From: Deltaproteobacteria bacterium
GTDB taxonomy: Bacteria > Myxococcota_A > UBA796 > UBA2385
Direction of reading: 5' to 3'
Assembly (NCBI GenBank): GCA_018401435.1
Contig: JAGYJW010000001.1
Location: 62,001-126,000, forward strand
Length of the DNA stretch: 64,000 bases
Below the pieces are notes generated by a model. It ran no database searches. It was given only the letters and a program-made list of their open reading frames with translations, and was not told the origin of the DNA. The position numbers and the translations under genes were made by a program. Position 1 is the first letter of the stretch. Each line of letters begins with the position of its first letter. Shown here in pieces: positions 19,288-28,027 of this stretch.

Positions 19288-19762
19288 CGCCGCTTTGGCG
19301 GGGGATTTTCGACGAGATACCGCCGGCCGGCATCGGTCAGCGTGGCCTGCCCCTCGGCCCCATCGTATTCAATCAGGCGCTGCTCCACGAGGCCCTCCAT
19401 CAGGTCGGAGAACTTGCGGTGGGCGATGAACCAGCGGCGCTCGCTATAGTCGTGCATCTCGCCCAGCCCGGCCTTGCCGCCGGCCTCGTCCACCAGGCGC
19501 AACACGGCGCGGCGGGTCTTCTCGAAGTGCTCGGCGGCCTTCTGGGCGGCGGCGTCGGCAGCCCGGGGGCGGCCTCGGGCGGGGACCCGGGGGCGGACTC
19601 GGTGGGTGGAGGGGGCGGCGCAGGGGCCGGTGCCGGGGGCGGGTCTGAGCGGCGGCGCGGGCGCCGGTGCAGGCGCGGGGGAGGGCGCGGGGAGGGCGCC
19701 GGTGCGGGCACGCCGCCCACCAGGCCCTGGATCCGCTTCTTGATTCGGCTGCGCAGCCCCAT
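19284..19762 (-). CDS. Small protein with Pro-rich linker and winged-helix-like C-terminal domain (frameshifted)
   Basis: The ATG at 19762 begins a basic N-terminus (MGLRSRIKKRIQGLVGG) followed by a Pro/Ala/Arg-rich linker. Near 19550-19570, in a G/C-rich run, the plausible coding frame shifts to the one ending at 19284. That part reads HFEKTRRAVLRLVDEAGG, then ERRWFIAHRKFSDLMEGLVE, then LTDAGRRYLVENP. The helix-helix-strand pattern with a terminal 'TdaGrryL' is common in winged-helix transcription-factor-like domains. It may bind DNA or a partner protein. Its 3' end meets the preceding plus-strand gene (4-bp overlap). Confidence 0.5.
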
Positions 19763-19868
19763 CTCTCGCTCCTTGCCGGCCAACGGCCTGCACACGGCTG
19801 GCGCTAACCTGCTTCCAGGCGCCGTCCGGCGGGAAGGGCTAGAAGTGCGGGCCTGCCTTGGAGTCCCC

Positions 19869-20849
19869 GTGGCCCTGATCGACCGCCTGAAGCGCCGCAC
19901 CCGGCAGGCCGCGGGCTCCCTGCTGGGAGATCGACCGGCGGCCCCCGATGCGCCCGCCCCGGCCCCGGCCTCTTCGCCAGCGCCGGCCCTGTCGCCACGT
20001 CCCGATCCCCCCGACGGCGCGCGCAACCACGTCCTGCTCATCCTCGACTCTCTCCGCTACGACGCCCTGATGGCCGCCAGGCCCAAGAACCTGCTGCGCC
20101 TGGGGCCCATCGAGCGTCGCTACAGCTACGCCACCTGGACGGCGCCCTCGCACTACAACCTGCTGATGGGCCTGCTGCCCCACCCCTCGCCCCGACAGGT
20201 CTTTGCCAGCGAGCACTACAAGGAGGACTTCCTGCGCTTTCGCGAGCGCCTGGGCATCCCCGAGCTGTCCTGGACCGGCATGGTCCCCCAGCTCTGGCTG
20301 CCCCACCACCTGCGGGACAACCTGGGCTACCGCACCTGCGCCCAGGTCAGCATGCCGGTGCTCAACCCCCGCACGCCGCTGGCGGTGGGCTTCGATCGCT
20401 ACGATCTCGCCGAAAAGCACAACGATCTCAGCGCCTTGCTGGATAATGTGGACTGGCGGCCCGACCGCCCCACCTGGTGGCTGCTCAATACGGGCGAGAC
20501 CCACTACCCCTATGCCACCCCCGAGGAGCCCGAGGAGCGCTGGCCGCGGGTGCACGGGGTCAACGGGGTCTTTCGGCAGGTGGCCGCCGGGCAGCCCCTG
20601 TCAGCGGCCGACAGTCCCCGCTTCTTTGACGAGGGACGCATGGACCTGCTGCGCCGACGGCAGATCCGCGCCGCCGCCCATGTCGATGGGGTGCTCGAGA
20701 AGCTCTTCGACCTGGTGCCCCCCGGCACCTGGATCACCGTGACCTCTGACCACGGCGAGCTCTTCGGCGAGGAGGGCTACTTCGGCCATGGCCCCATCCT
20801 CCACGACAAGGTGATGGAGGTGCCCTTCGTGGAGGGGCTGCTTCGCTGA
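19869..20849 (+). CDS. Alkaline phosphatase-superfamily (sulfatase-fold) protein with altered nucleophile motif
   Basis: 326 residues from GTG, behind GGAG plus a 5-nt spacer. After a variable Pro/Ala-rich N-terminus, the metal-binding strand LLILDSLRYD (D60) opens the fold, and TSDHGELFGEEGYFGHGP near residues 297-314 supplies the second metal site. Where true sulfatases have C/S-x-P-S/x-R this protein has TAPSH (T91-H95), so the formylglycine Cys/Ser and the Arg are both missing. A Thr nucleophile is used in phosphotransferase and phosphodiesterase branches of the superfamily, which is the more likely chemistry. The C-terminus is shorter than in arylsulfatases. A TAACCT box lies at 19805-19810. 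Confidence 0.75.
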   Translation: MALIDRLKRRTRQAAGSLLGDRPAAPDAPAPAPASSPAPALSPRPDPPDGARNHVLLILDSLRYDALMAARPKNLLRLGPIERRYSYATWTAPSHYNLLMGLLPHPSPRQVFASEHYKEDFLRFRERLGIPELSWTGMVPQLWLPHHLRDNLGYRTCAQVSMPVLNPRTPLAVGFDRYDLAEKHNDLSALLDNVDWRPDRPTWWLLNTGETHYPYATPEEPEERWPRVHGVNGVFRQVAAGQPLSAADSPRFFDEGRMDLLRRRQIRAAAHVDGVLEKLFDLVPPGTWITVTSDHGELFGEEGYFGHGPILHDKVMEVPFVEGLLR

Positions 20850-20860
20850 CCCTGGGGTCA
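20847..20860. other. 14-bp perfect palindrome carrying the stop codons of both convergent genes
   Basis: TGACCCTGGGGTCA is self-complementary apart from the central two bases TG, which are not paired. Its left TGA ends the sulfatase-fold gene and its right TCA is the reverse-strand stop of the kinase gene. No T-run follows on either side, so termination by a classical hairpin is doubtful. Confidence 0.5.
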
Positions 20861-22075
20861 GGGGCTGGGGGCGGCGAGGGGCGGAGCCTCGGTGGCCATG
20901 CGGGCGCCCATCTTGGCCCCGATGAAGACGCCCACCACCAGCAGCAAGATGGCCAGCGCGGCCCCCACGGCCACCAGGTGCCAGGGCGTCCCGGCTGGCT
21001 GGGTTGGCGCCGGGGCCGTCGCGGCGGTGGGACCCGTCGGCCCCGTATTGCTGCGCATGCCGGTCGAGACGGACCGCGTGGTCAAGCCGCTCTCGGTGGG
21101 CTCCAGGGTCTGGTCGCCCGAACCATCGAGGGGCACCCGCACCGGCAGGCTGCCATCCACCCAGGGCCGCAGGGCCTCCATCAGCGCGCCCATGTCCTGG
21201 TAGCGGTCGTCCGCCCGCTTGGCCAGGCAGCGCATGACCAGGGCCTCGAGCTGCGGGTGGATGCGGATGCGCGGGTTGGCCTCGGCGAAGGGGGGCACCT
21301 CGTCGATGATGTGCGAGGTCAGGATGGCTGTGGAGTTGGCCCCATCGAAGGGGTAGCGGTTGATCAGCGCGCGGTAGAGCAGCACGCCCACCGCGTAGAG
21401 ATCGGTGCGGTGGTCCAGGGGCGAGCCCTGGGCCTGTTCGGGCGCCATGAAGTGCGGCGACCCCAGGATCACGCCCACCTGCGTCAGCTCGGGGTCCTGC
21501 TCGATCAGCTTGGCGATGCCGAAGTCGACGACCTTGACCACCTCTTGCCCGGACTCGTCCCGCTTGACCAGGATGTTGCCGTTCTTGACGTCGCGGTGCA
21601 CCACCCCGCGCCGGTGCGCATAGTGCAGGGCGGCGCAGGTCTGGTGGATCAGGCCCAGCAGGCGCTGGCGGTCTACCGGGCGCTCGCGCAGCACATCCGA
21701 GAAGCGCTTGCCGGCGACGTATTCCATGGCGATATAGAAGCAGCCGGGCCCGATCTCGCCATAGTCATGCACGACCACGATGTTGGGGTGCACCAGGGTG
21801 GCCAGGGTGCGGGCCTCCAGCAGGAAGCGGTCCTGGAAGCGCTGCACATCGGCGTCGTCGGCGTCGGGGGCCGGCACCAGCACCTTGAGGGCCACCGGCC
21901 GGTCCAGGGGCTCCTGGTGGGCGAGGTAGACCGCTGCCTGCCCGCCGCGGGCCAGCCGCTTGCGGATGCGGTAGCGCCCGGCGATCAGGCGCTCGACCTC
22001 AACGGTCAGCTCGCTGCCGGGAGGGTGCCAGATGCGGGCGTCTTCCCGCCCCTGAATTTGCTCGCGTTCAGCCAT
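20858..22075 (-). CDS. Membrane-anchored Ser/Thr protein kinase
   Basis: 405 residues from the ATG at 22075. The kinase domain spans about 33-300: glycine-loop variant ARGGQAAVYLA (42-52), catalytic lysine VALKVL (K64), HRDVKNGN (160-167), DFGIAK (184-189) and the activation-segment HFMAPEQ (208-214). After a Thr/Pro-rich linker a single TM segment (LVAVGAALAILLLVVGVFIG) lies near the C-terminus, leaving almost nothing outside. It is of the eukaryotic-like Pkn type common in Myxococcota. Start choice: the frame is open to 22117, but a TAGACT box at 22084-22089 argues for the inner ATG. It is downstream of fabZ by 84 bp. Substrates unknown. Confidence 0.88.
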   Translation of the reverse strand: MAEREQIQGREDARIWHPPGSELTVEVERLIAGRYRIRKRLARGGQAAVYLAHQEPLDRPVALKVLVPAPDADDADVQRFQDRFLLEARTLATLVHPNIVVVHDYGEIGPGCFYIAMEYVAGKRFSDVLRERPVDRQRLLGLIHQTCAALHYAHRRGVVHRDVKNGNILVKRDESGQEVVKVVDFGIAKLIEQDPELTQVGVILGSPHFMAPEQAQGSPLDHRTDLYAVGVLLYRALINRYPFDGANSTAILTSHIIDEVPPFAEANPRIRIHPQLEALVMRCLAKRADDRYQDMGALMEALRPWVDGSLPVRVPLDGSGDQTLEPTESGLTTRSVSTGMRSNTGPTGPTAATAPAPTQPAGTPWHLVAVGAALAILLLVVGVFIGAKMGARMATEAPPLAAPSP

Positions 22076-22083
22076 ATCGGCCC

Positions 22084-22089
22084 AGTCTA
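22084..22089 (-). promoter_or_regulatory. Candidate -10 box just upstream of the kinase start
   Basis: TAGACT on the minus strand, ending 9 bp before the chosen ATG. If used it would give an almost leaderless transcript and would exclude the upstream in-frame starts. Confidence 0.3.
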
Positions 22090-22159
22090 CCATGGGGCTG
22101 AGGGCCGGGGCCCCCAAGGCGGCAGGAAAGGGCGCGCGGAGCGGCGGAGCCGGAAGGAA

Positions 22160-22696
22160 TCACTCGCCCCCCGCGATGGCCTCGTCGCCTTCCGTGAAGA
22201 CGGTGGCCGAGAGCTCGGCGCTGGCCACCTTGGTCCCGTCCACCTCGGCCTGCACCGAAAAGCGCCACAGGCCCCGGCGCAGCCACAGCCGCTCGCAGTG
22301 CAGGACGAGGCGGTCCCCGGGCACCACGGGCTGGCGAAAGCGCACCTTGTCCAGGCCCAGCAGCAGCACCGGACGGCCCACCAGGTGGCGGTTTGCGGTG
22401 AGGGCGGTCAGCGCGCAGAGCTGGGCGAAGGCCTCGGTGATCAGCACGCCCGGGAGGATGGGATTCCCGGGAAAATGACCGGCAAACCAGGGTTCAGACG
22501 CCGTTACCGCCTTGATGCCCGTGGCGCTGCAGCCCGGCACCACCCTCTCCACCCGGTCCACCATCACGAAGGGGTGGCGGTGGGGCAGCAGGGCCTGGAT
22601 CTCGCGCTGGTCCAAGGAGATGGCCGGCGCGTCGGGGTCGCCGGCGGTCATCTCCAGAATGGGTGCAGGGCCTGCATTGTCGGTGTCAGGGCTCAT
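22160..22696 (-). CDS. fabZ: 3-hydroxyacyl-ACP dehydratase FabZ
   Basis: 178 residues, about 25 longer than typical at the N-terminus. It dehydrates (3R)-hydroxyacyl-ACP in fatty acid elongation. Diagnostic segments: LLPHRHPFVMVDRV (37-50), the catalytic His in AGHFPGNPILPGV (H74) and the catalytic Glu in LITEAFAQ (E88). The start codon follows GGAGCCCCG. The gene overlaps the 3' end of lpxD by 11 bp, so the pair is surely co-transcribed. In many Proteobacteria lpxA and lpxB follow fabZ; here a kinase gene follows instead. Confidence 0.95.
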   Translation of the reverse strand: MSPDTDNAGPAPILEMTAGDPDAPAISLDQREIQALLPHRHPFVMVDRVERVVPGCSATGIKAVTASEPWFAGHFPGNPILPGVLITEAFAQLCALTALTANRHLVGRPVLLLGLDKVRFRQPVVPGDRLVLHCERLWLRRGLWRFSVQAEVDGTKVASAELSATVFTEGDEAIAGGE

Positions 22697-23801
22697 CGGG
22701 GCTCCGGGGGGCCGGCTCGGGGGGCGGGTCTATCTCGGGGGCCGCCGGGAGGAGGGTGGCCACGCGCGCCTCCAGCGCGGCCAGCTGTCGGCGCAGGGCC
22801 CGAAGCTCGGCCTGGGTCTCGGGCAGGCGGGACAAGGCGTCGGTGGCCCGCAGCCAGCGATCGTGGTCGATCGCGGGCACGCCGGTCACCCGGGCGCCGG
22901 CGGGCTGATCTGCGGCCACCGCGCTGCCCACGCCCACCTGCACCCCGTCGCCCAGGCGGACATGGCCCAGCACCGCGGCGCGGGCGGCCAGCACGACCCC
23001 CCGGCCCAGGCGGCTGCTGCCCGCCACGCCCGAAAAGGCCACCAGCAGGCTATCCGGGCCGATCTCGGCGGCATGGCCCACCTGCACGAGGTTGTCGAGC
23101 TTGCTGCCCCGGCCCACCCGGGTCTGGCCCATGGCCGGGCGGTCCACGCAGGCGTTCGCGCCCACCTCGACATCGTCTTCGATGACGACGGTGCCGGTCT
23201 GGGGGATCTTGAGGTGGCCCCGGGCGGTGGGCGCAAAGCCGAAGCCCTCGCTGCCGATGACGGCGCCCGGGTTGAGCCAGACACGGTCGCCGAGCACGCA
23301 GCCCTCGGCCACCACGCTATTGGCCATCAATCGGCAATCCGCGCCCAGGCGCGCGCCAGCGCCCACCACGGCCCCGGCCTCCACCCAGCAGCCGGGCCCC
23401 AGCACCGCCTCGGGCCCGATCCAGGCGAAGGCCTCGACGCGGCAACCGACCACCTGTGCGCCGGCGCCGATGAAGGCCCGGGGGTCGAGGCCGGGCTGCA
23501 CGGGGGCCGGCGGGTGAAAGAGGGCCAGGGCCCGGGCGAAGGCCGCATATGGGTCCGCCACTTCCAAGGTAGAACCCGACTTTCTATCCGTTCCAGGTCG
23601 GACCAGCACCAGGCCCGCGGCGCTGCCCTCCAGCTGACGCCGGTAGCGGGGGTTGGCCAGAAAGGAGAGCTGCTGGGGGCCGGCCTCGGCTGGGGCGCAC
23701 AGGCCCGTCAGCGGCCCCGGATCGGGGCCCACCAAGCGCCCGTCCAGGGCCTCGGCCAGCGCGGCGGCCGACCAGGGCCCAGACGAGAGGGCGGGTGCCA
23801 C
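22686..23801 (-). CDS. lpxD: UDP-3-O-acylglucosamine N-acyltransferase LpxD
   Basis: 371 residues, GTG start. It adds the second (N-linked) 3-hydroxyacyl chain to the lipid A precursor in the cytosol. An N-terminal uridine-binding domain (about 1-100, with QLSFLANPRYRRQL) is followed by a left-handed beta-helix of hexapeptide repeats. The family motif GSEGFGFAP and the catalytic His in LVQVGHAAEIG are both present. A C-terminal helix (RLPETQAELRALRRQLAALE) and a Pro-rich tail finish the protein. It sits between skp and fabZ, the standard order. Confidence 0.95.
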   Translation of the reverse strand: MAPALSSGPWSAAALAEALDGRLVGPDPGPLTGLCAPAEAGPQQLSFLANPRYRRQLEGSAAGLVLVRPGTDRKSGSTLEVADPYAAFARALALFHPPAPVQPGLDPRAFIGAGAQVVGCRVEAFAWIGPEAVLGPGCWVEAGAVVGAGARLGADCRLMANSVVAEGCVLGDRVWLNPGAVIGSEGFGFAPTARGHLKIPQTGTVVIEDDVEVGANACVDRPAMGQTRVGRGSKLDNLVQVGHAAEIGPDSLLVAFSGVAGSSRLGRGVVLAARAAVLGHVRLGDGVQVGVGSAVAADQPAGARVTGVPAIDHDRWLRATDALSRLPETQAELRALRRQLAALEARVATLLPAAPEIDPPPEPAPRSPDEP

Positions 23802-23855
23802 GGCCCCTACCTTGGCGGCCAGGTGTGGCAGCGCTTGTCCGAGCCGGCGGTGATG

Positions 23856-24341
23856 TCAGCTCAGAGGCGCGGGGCCGCCCTCGGTGACCTCAAGAACAAG
23901 CTGGTAGCCGCGCTCTTTGGAGATCTCCTCAGAGATGGTGCGCATCTTGGTGATGAGCCCCTCCATGGCCTGACCATAGGCCATCTGCATCTCCTGGTCG
24001 GACTCCTGGAAGGTCTGCTGGTAGGTCATGGCCATCTGCTGCAGCTCTTGCTGCTTGGTGGCCAGGGCCTCCTTGGACAGGACCATGGCCTGGCTCTGGA
24101 GCTCTTGCTGGCGCTTGGTCAGCTCGTTCTCCATCTGCTGGATGGCCTTCTTCTTCTGGGCGTACATGCCCTCGAGCTTGTTGCGAACGGCCTCTCCCTC
24201 GGTCACCTCGTTGAGGGCCCGCTGGAAGTCCACGGTGGCCACCTTCAGCTCTGCGGCGTGGGCGACGGGGGAGAGGTCGGGCACCAGCGCCGGCAGGGCC
24301 GCGAGGGCCACGGCAGCACCGAGCGTGCGAAGGATGCGCAT
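23856..24341 (-). CDS. skp: Skp/OmpH family periplasmic chaperone
   Basis: 161 residues. A signal peptide (LGAAVALAALPALVPDLSPVAHA) is followed by the conserved KVATVDFQRALNEVTEG and a long, charged, coiled-coil arm rich in Lys, Gln and Glu (about 55-125), as in Skp/OmpH. The C-terminus returns to the core with YQLVLEVTEGG. Skp trimers hold unfolded outer-membrane proteins on their way to BamA, whose gene lies just upstream. The start follows GGAGTCCCC. Confidence 0.92.
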   Translation of the reverse strand: MRILRTLGAAVALAALPALVPDLSPVAHAAELKVATVDFQRALNEVTEGEAVRNKLEGMYAQKKKAIQQMENELTKRQQELQSQAMVLSKEALATKQQELQQMAMTYQQTFQESDQEMQMAYGQAMEGLITKMRTISEEISKERGYQLVLEVTEGGPAPLS

Positions 24342-24468
24342 GGGGACTCCTGTGAAACGAAGGCGTCGGGCTTATCCCGCCCTTGTCGCGGGGCGCCAAC
24401 GCGGGCGCGGTCGGGGAACCCTTCGGTGGGGTGGCGCGTTCCCGGGGGGACGCCCGCGCACCGGCAGG

Positions 24469-27320
24469 TCACAGAAGAGCTGCGATGCTGAAGTCGAAGA
24501 CGGCCTTGCGCTCGCCTTCGCGGGGGTTGACCGGGAAGCCCCACTCGAAGCGGAGGGGGCCCATGGGGCTGAACCAGCGGATGCCGGCGCCATAGGCCAG
24601 GCGCAGGCCCAGCGGGTTGATGCCGCCTTCTCCCCAGGGATCGCCAAAGGCGTTGCCCGCGTCGAAGAAGGTCACCAGGCTGATGCCGGCCTGGGGGATG
24701 ATGGCGGCCTCCAGCTCGAGGTTGTTGATCCAGGTCTGGGTGCCACCCACCACCAGGCGGTCCTCGGCGGCGGTGGGGTCGTCGCTGCCCACAAAGATGG
24801 TGCTGGTGGACTGTCCCGACGAGCCCTGGTTGTAGCCGGCGGCCCGGATGGAGGGCCCCAGGCTGAACCAGTTGTAGCCCCGCACCGAGTTGATGCCGCC
24901 GGCCCGGTAGCGGTGGATGAAGGGCAGGACGGTGCCGTCGGTGCTCCAGATGCTGCCCAGAGTTGCTGACCACGCGAGATAGCCGCTCTTGCGGGGCACC
25001 ACCGGCCGGTAGGCGCGCAGGTTGACCTTGCCTTCGACAAAGCTGAAGTCGCCGCCAAAGACGTTGAGCAGCGTATCTTCGTCGGTCAAGAAGCCGCCGG
25101 ACAGGGCCAGGGAGCCGGTGGCGTAGATGCCCCGGGTGGCCTGGATGCGGTTGTTGCGCTTGTCTACGATGAGGCCCAGGCCGCCAGTGCTGGTGAGGCC
25201 GTTGCGGTAGAGCTGCCCGCCCAGGATCTTCTTCTTGTAGGCGTCGACCGTATTCAGACCCGAGTCTTCAAAGGAGTAGTCGAAGGTCATCCGCACGTCG
25301 TCGCGGGGGTCCAGGTAGCGGCCCACCGACACCGAGAATCCGCGCTGGTACTGGTCTTCGATGAATTGCTGGCTGTTGCTGTAGCCGTCCAGGCGCAGGG
25401 TCCAGCGGCTGTCGAAGAGGTAGGGGTCGAAGAGCTGGAGCTGCCACTGCTGGCGTTGGCTGGAGACATTGGCCGAGGCCGACATCACATAGCCAAGGCC
25501 GAGGAAGTTGTTCTTGGAGATGTTGACGTTCAACATGAAGTTCTCGATATTCGAGAACCCCGCGCCCACGCTGAAGGAGCCCGTGGGCTGCTCGGTGACC
25601 TCGACCTTCATGTCCAGGGTGTCGGGCTCGGCGGCCCGGGGGGTGCTGATGCGCACCTCCTCGAAGAAGCCCAACCGCTCCAGGCGCAGGCGGCCTTCTT
25701 TGATCTTGCTGCCGTTGTAGATCTCCCCCTCGTTGATGGGGATCTCCCGACGGATGACCTTGTCCCAGGTGGGGTCGTTGCCGGTGATGTCGATGCGGTG
25801 GATCGACACCTTCTCGCCGCGCTGGATGTCGAAGGTGATGTCCACCACGCCGGACTCGGTATCCGTCTCGGTCAGGGGCACGACATTGGCGAAGGCATAG
25901 CCCTGGTCGCCATAGAGGTCGCCGATCTCGGCGAGGGTGCCTTGCAGGGTGGTGAGCTTGAACCAGTCGCCGGTCTCCAGCGCCGGGTGCTGGGGGTCGA
26001 AGCTCAGGGGGGCGGCGTCCTGGCGCTCCCAGCCCGGCAAGGGCAGGCTGCCCTCTCCGGCGCTGCGCTCGGCCCGGGCCTTGCTGCGGCGCCAGCGCTC
26101 GTTCATCACCTTGGCCGTCTGGCCCTCGATGATGGCGCGCGTGGCCTCCTGGGTGAGGCCCTCCTCGTCCACAAAATCGCCTTGAACCTTGATCTTGCCC
26201 AGCTTGTACCGGGTGCCTTCTGTCACGTTGATGGTGACATAGATGAAGCGCTTGTCGGGCGAGAGGTAGACCTGGGGCGGGTCCACCTGCACGTCGACGT
26301 AGCCCTCCTCCAGGAAGACCGACTTGATGATCTGCAGGTCGTCTTGCAGGGCCTGCTCGTTGAAGCTGCCCGAGGTGCCCAGCCAGGGCAGGATGCCGGC
26401 CTGCTTGGTCTGCAAGAAGCGGCGGATCTTGCGGTCCGTCACGCAGGCGGAGTCGCCAGCGCGCTTGCGGGCCAGGCCGCGGCGCTCGCATTCGGCGGCC
26501 TCGGCATTGCCGCTGATGTCCAGCCGCTGCACCAGGACCTTGCGGTTCTCCGTGATGTCGAAGGTCAGCTCGACCAGACCATCGCCCACCTCTTTGAGGA
26601 CGGGCTCGATGCGGACCAGGTAGAAGCCCTTCTCGACGTATTTGTCGCGGATGCGCTGGATGTTGCGCTTCAGCTCGGCCTCGTTGAGGACCGCGAAGGC
26701 GCTGATGTCCACCACCTCCATCAAGGCGTCGTCGTCGAGCTTCTTGTTGCCCGACAGCTTGACCTCGCGGATGGCCGGCTTCTCCACCACCTGAAAGGTG
26801 ATGACGAGGTCTTGTCCGCCGGCCTCGGGGCTGGCGTCCACGCGCACATCATCGACAAAGCCCGTGCCCCAGACGGCCTTCACGTCGCGGCGAACCTTCC
26901 AGTCGGCCAGGTCTTCGCCGGCCCGCAGGCCGATGGCGGCGAGGATGGCCGCCTCTTCGACCCGCTTGAGGCCGGTCACCCGGACCTCGCTGATCTTGCC
27001 GGTGATCCGGGCCGGGGCCTCGGCGATGGGGGCGGCGGCGCCGGAGTGCAGCCGCCTGGGCCCGGCGCCAGAACGGCCGGCCCCGGCTGCAGTGGGGTAG
27101 GCTCCGGCGCACGGGCTCCAGCGCGGGCTCCCGGCGCAGGCCTCCGGCGCGGGCTCGGCGCGGGCTCCGGCGCAGCTTCCGGCTCGGGGAGGGGTGCAGG
27201 CTCGGGAACGGGCGCGGGGACCGGATCCTGGGCCATGGCGACCCGATCGGTTCCGGCGGCCCAGAGCAGCAGCGCCAGGGCCGGCAGCAGCCGGTGACGG
27301 AGGAGAGACCCGTCGTTCAC
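24469..27320 (-). CDS. bamA: Outer membrane assembly factor BamA (one apparent frameshift in the N-terminal linker)
   Basis: The frame ending at 24469 carries five POTRA-type repeats (the first starting at the [16 protein letters not shown] region, later ones with [42 protein letters not shown] and IHRIDITGN). A ~400-residue beta-barrel follows, with the lid-loop motif region ([16 protein letters not shown]) and a C-terminal strand ending in SIAALL. Upstream, the frame starting with GTG at 27320 supplies the signal peptide ([20 protein letters not shown]) and a Pro/Ala-rich linker. The two frames join by a one-base shift near 27028-27040, a G/C run, so about 945 residues in all. The GTG overlaps the lolD stop (GTGA). 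A GTG at 26979 would cut off the first strand of POTRA1 and is rejected. Confidence 0.9.
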
Positions 27321-28027
27321 GCCGGGCCTCCGGCGCGGGAGAGGTCCGCGAAGCGGCCCTCCTTCAACAGCAGGCGACGGGGGAAGCGCTCGGCGAGGCT
27401 GTCGGAGTGGGTGACCACGACGAGCGTGCTGCCCGCCTCGGCGTTGAGTTCAAGCAGCATGTCGAAGACGTCGTCCGCCGTTTTCGGGTCGAGATTGCCC
27501 GTGGGCTCGTCGGCCAGCACCAGGGCCGGCCGGCGAATCAGGGCCCGCGCGATGGCCACCCGCTGCTGTTCTCCGCCCGAAAGCTCGCCGGGCTTGTGCT
27601 CCAAACGCGCCCCCAGACCCACCCGGTCGAGCAAGGCCGCCGCGTCCCGCCTGGCGCGGGTCGCGTCCTGTCCGGCGATGAGGGCGGGCAGGGTCACGTT
27701 GGAGAGCGCCGAGTGGTCGGGGAGCAGGTGGTGGAACTGGAAGATGAAGCCGATGCTTCGGTTGCGGAGGGCGTCGATGGCCCGGGCGGGCCGAGCGAAG
27801 ACCTCGTCTCCGGCGAAGCGCACCGTACCCCGCGTGGGGCGATCGAGGGTGCCGAGTATCTGCAGGAAGGTGCTCTTGCCCGAGCCCGACTGTCCCCGAA
27901 TGGCCACCCGTTCGCCGGCTTCCAGGTCCAGATCGATGCCCTGGAGCACGTCGAGGACCTGCCCGCCCTTGGTGAATCGCTTCTCGAGGCCACGCACCTC
28001 GATCCGGAAGGTCTCGGCGGCGGTCAT
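27317..28027 (-). CDS. lolD: LolD-type ABC transporter ATP-binding protein
   Basis: 236 residues. Walker [10 protein letters not shown] (about 44-52), Q-loop FQFHHLLPD (about 91-99), signature [15 protein letters not shown] (about 146-160) and Walker [13 protein letters not shown] (about 166-177) are all intact. With the LolC/E-type permease it would extract lipoproteins from the inner membrane for outer-membrane delivery; the FQFHHLLPD segment is typical of LolD. ATGA overlaps the permease stop, and its own stop overlaps the bamA start. MacB-type macrolide exporters are related, but the context favours Lol. Confidence 0.9.
   Translation of the reverse strand: MTAAETFRIEVRGLEKRFTKGGQVLDVLQGIDLDLEAGERVAIRGQSGSGKSTFLQILGTLDRPTRGTVRFAGDEVFARPARAIDALRNRSIGFIFQFHHLLPDHSALSNVTLPALIAGQDATRARRDAAALLDRVGLGARLEHKPGELSGGEQQRVAIARALIRRPALVLADEPTGNLDPKTADDVFDMLLELNAEAGSTLVVVTHSDSLAERFPRRLLLKEGRFADLSRAGGPA

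Noticed and set aside
26849..26979. GTG at 26979 as the bamA start
   Set aside because: It removes the first strand of POTRA1 and any signal peptide; a frame with a good signal peptide begins exactly at the lolD stop and joins by a one-base shift.
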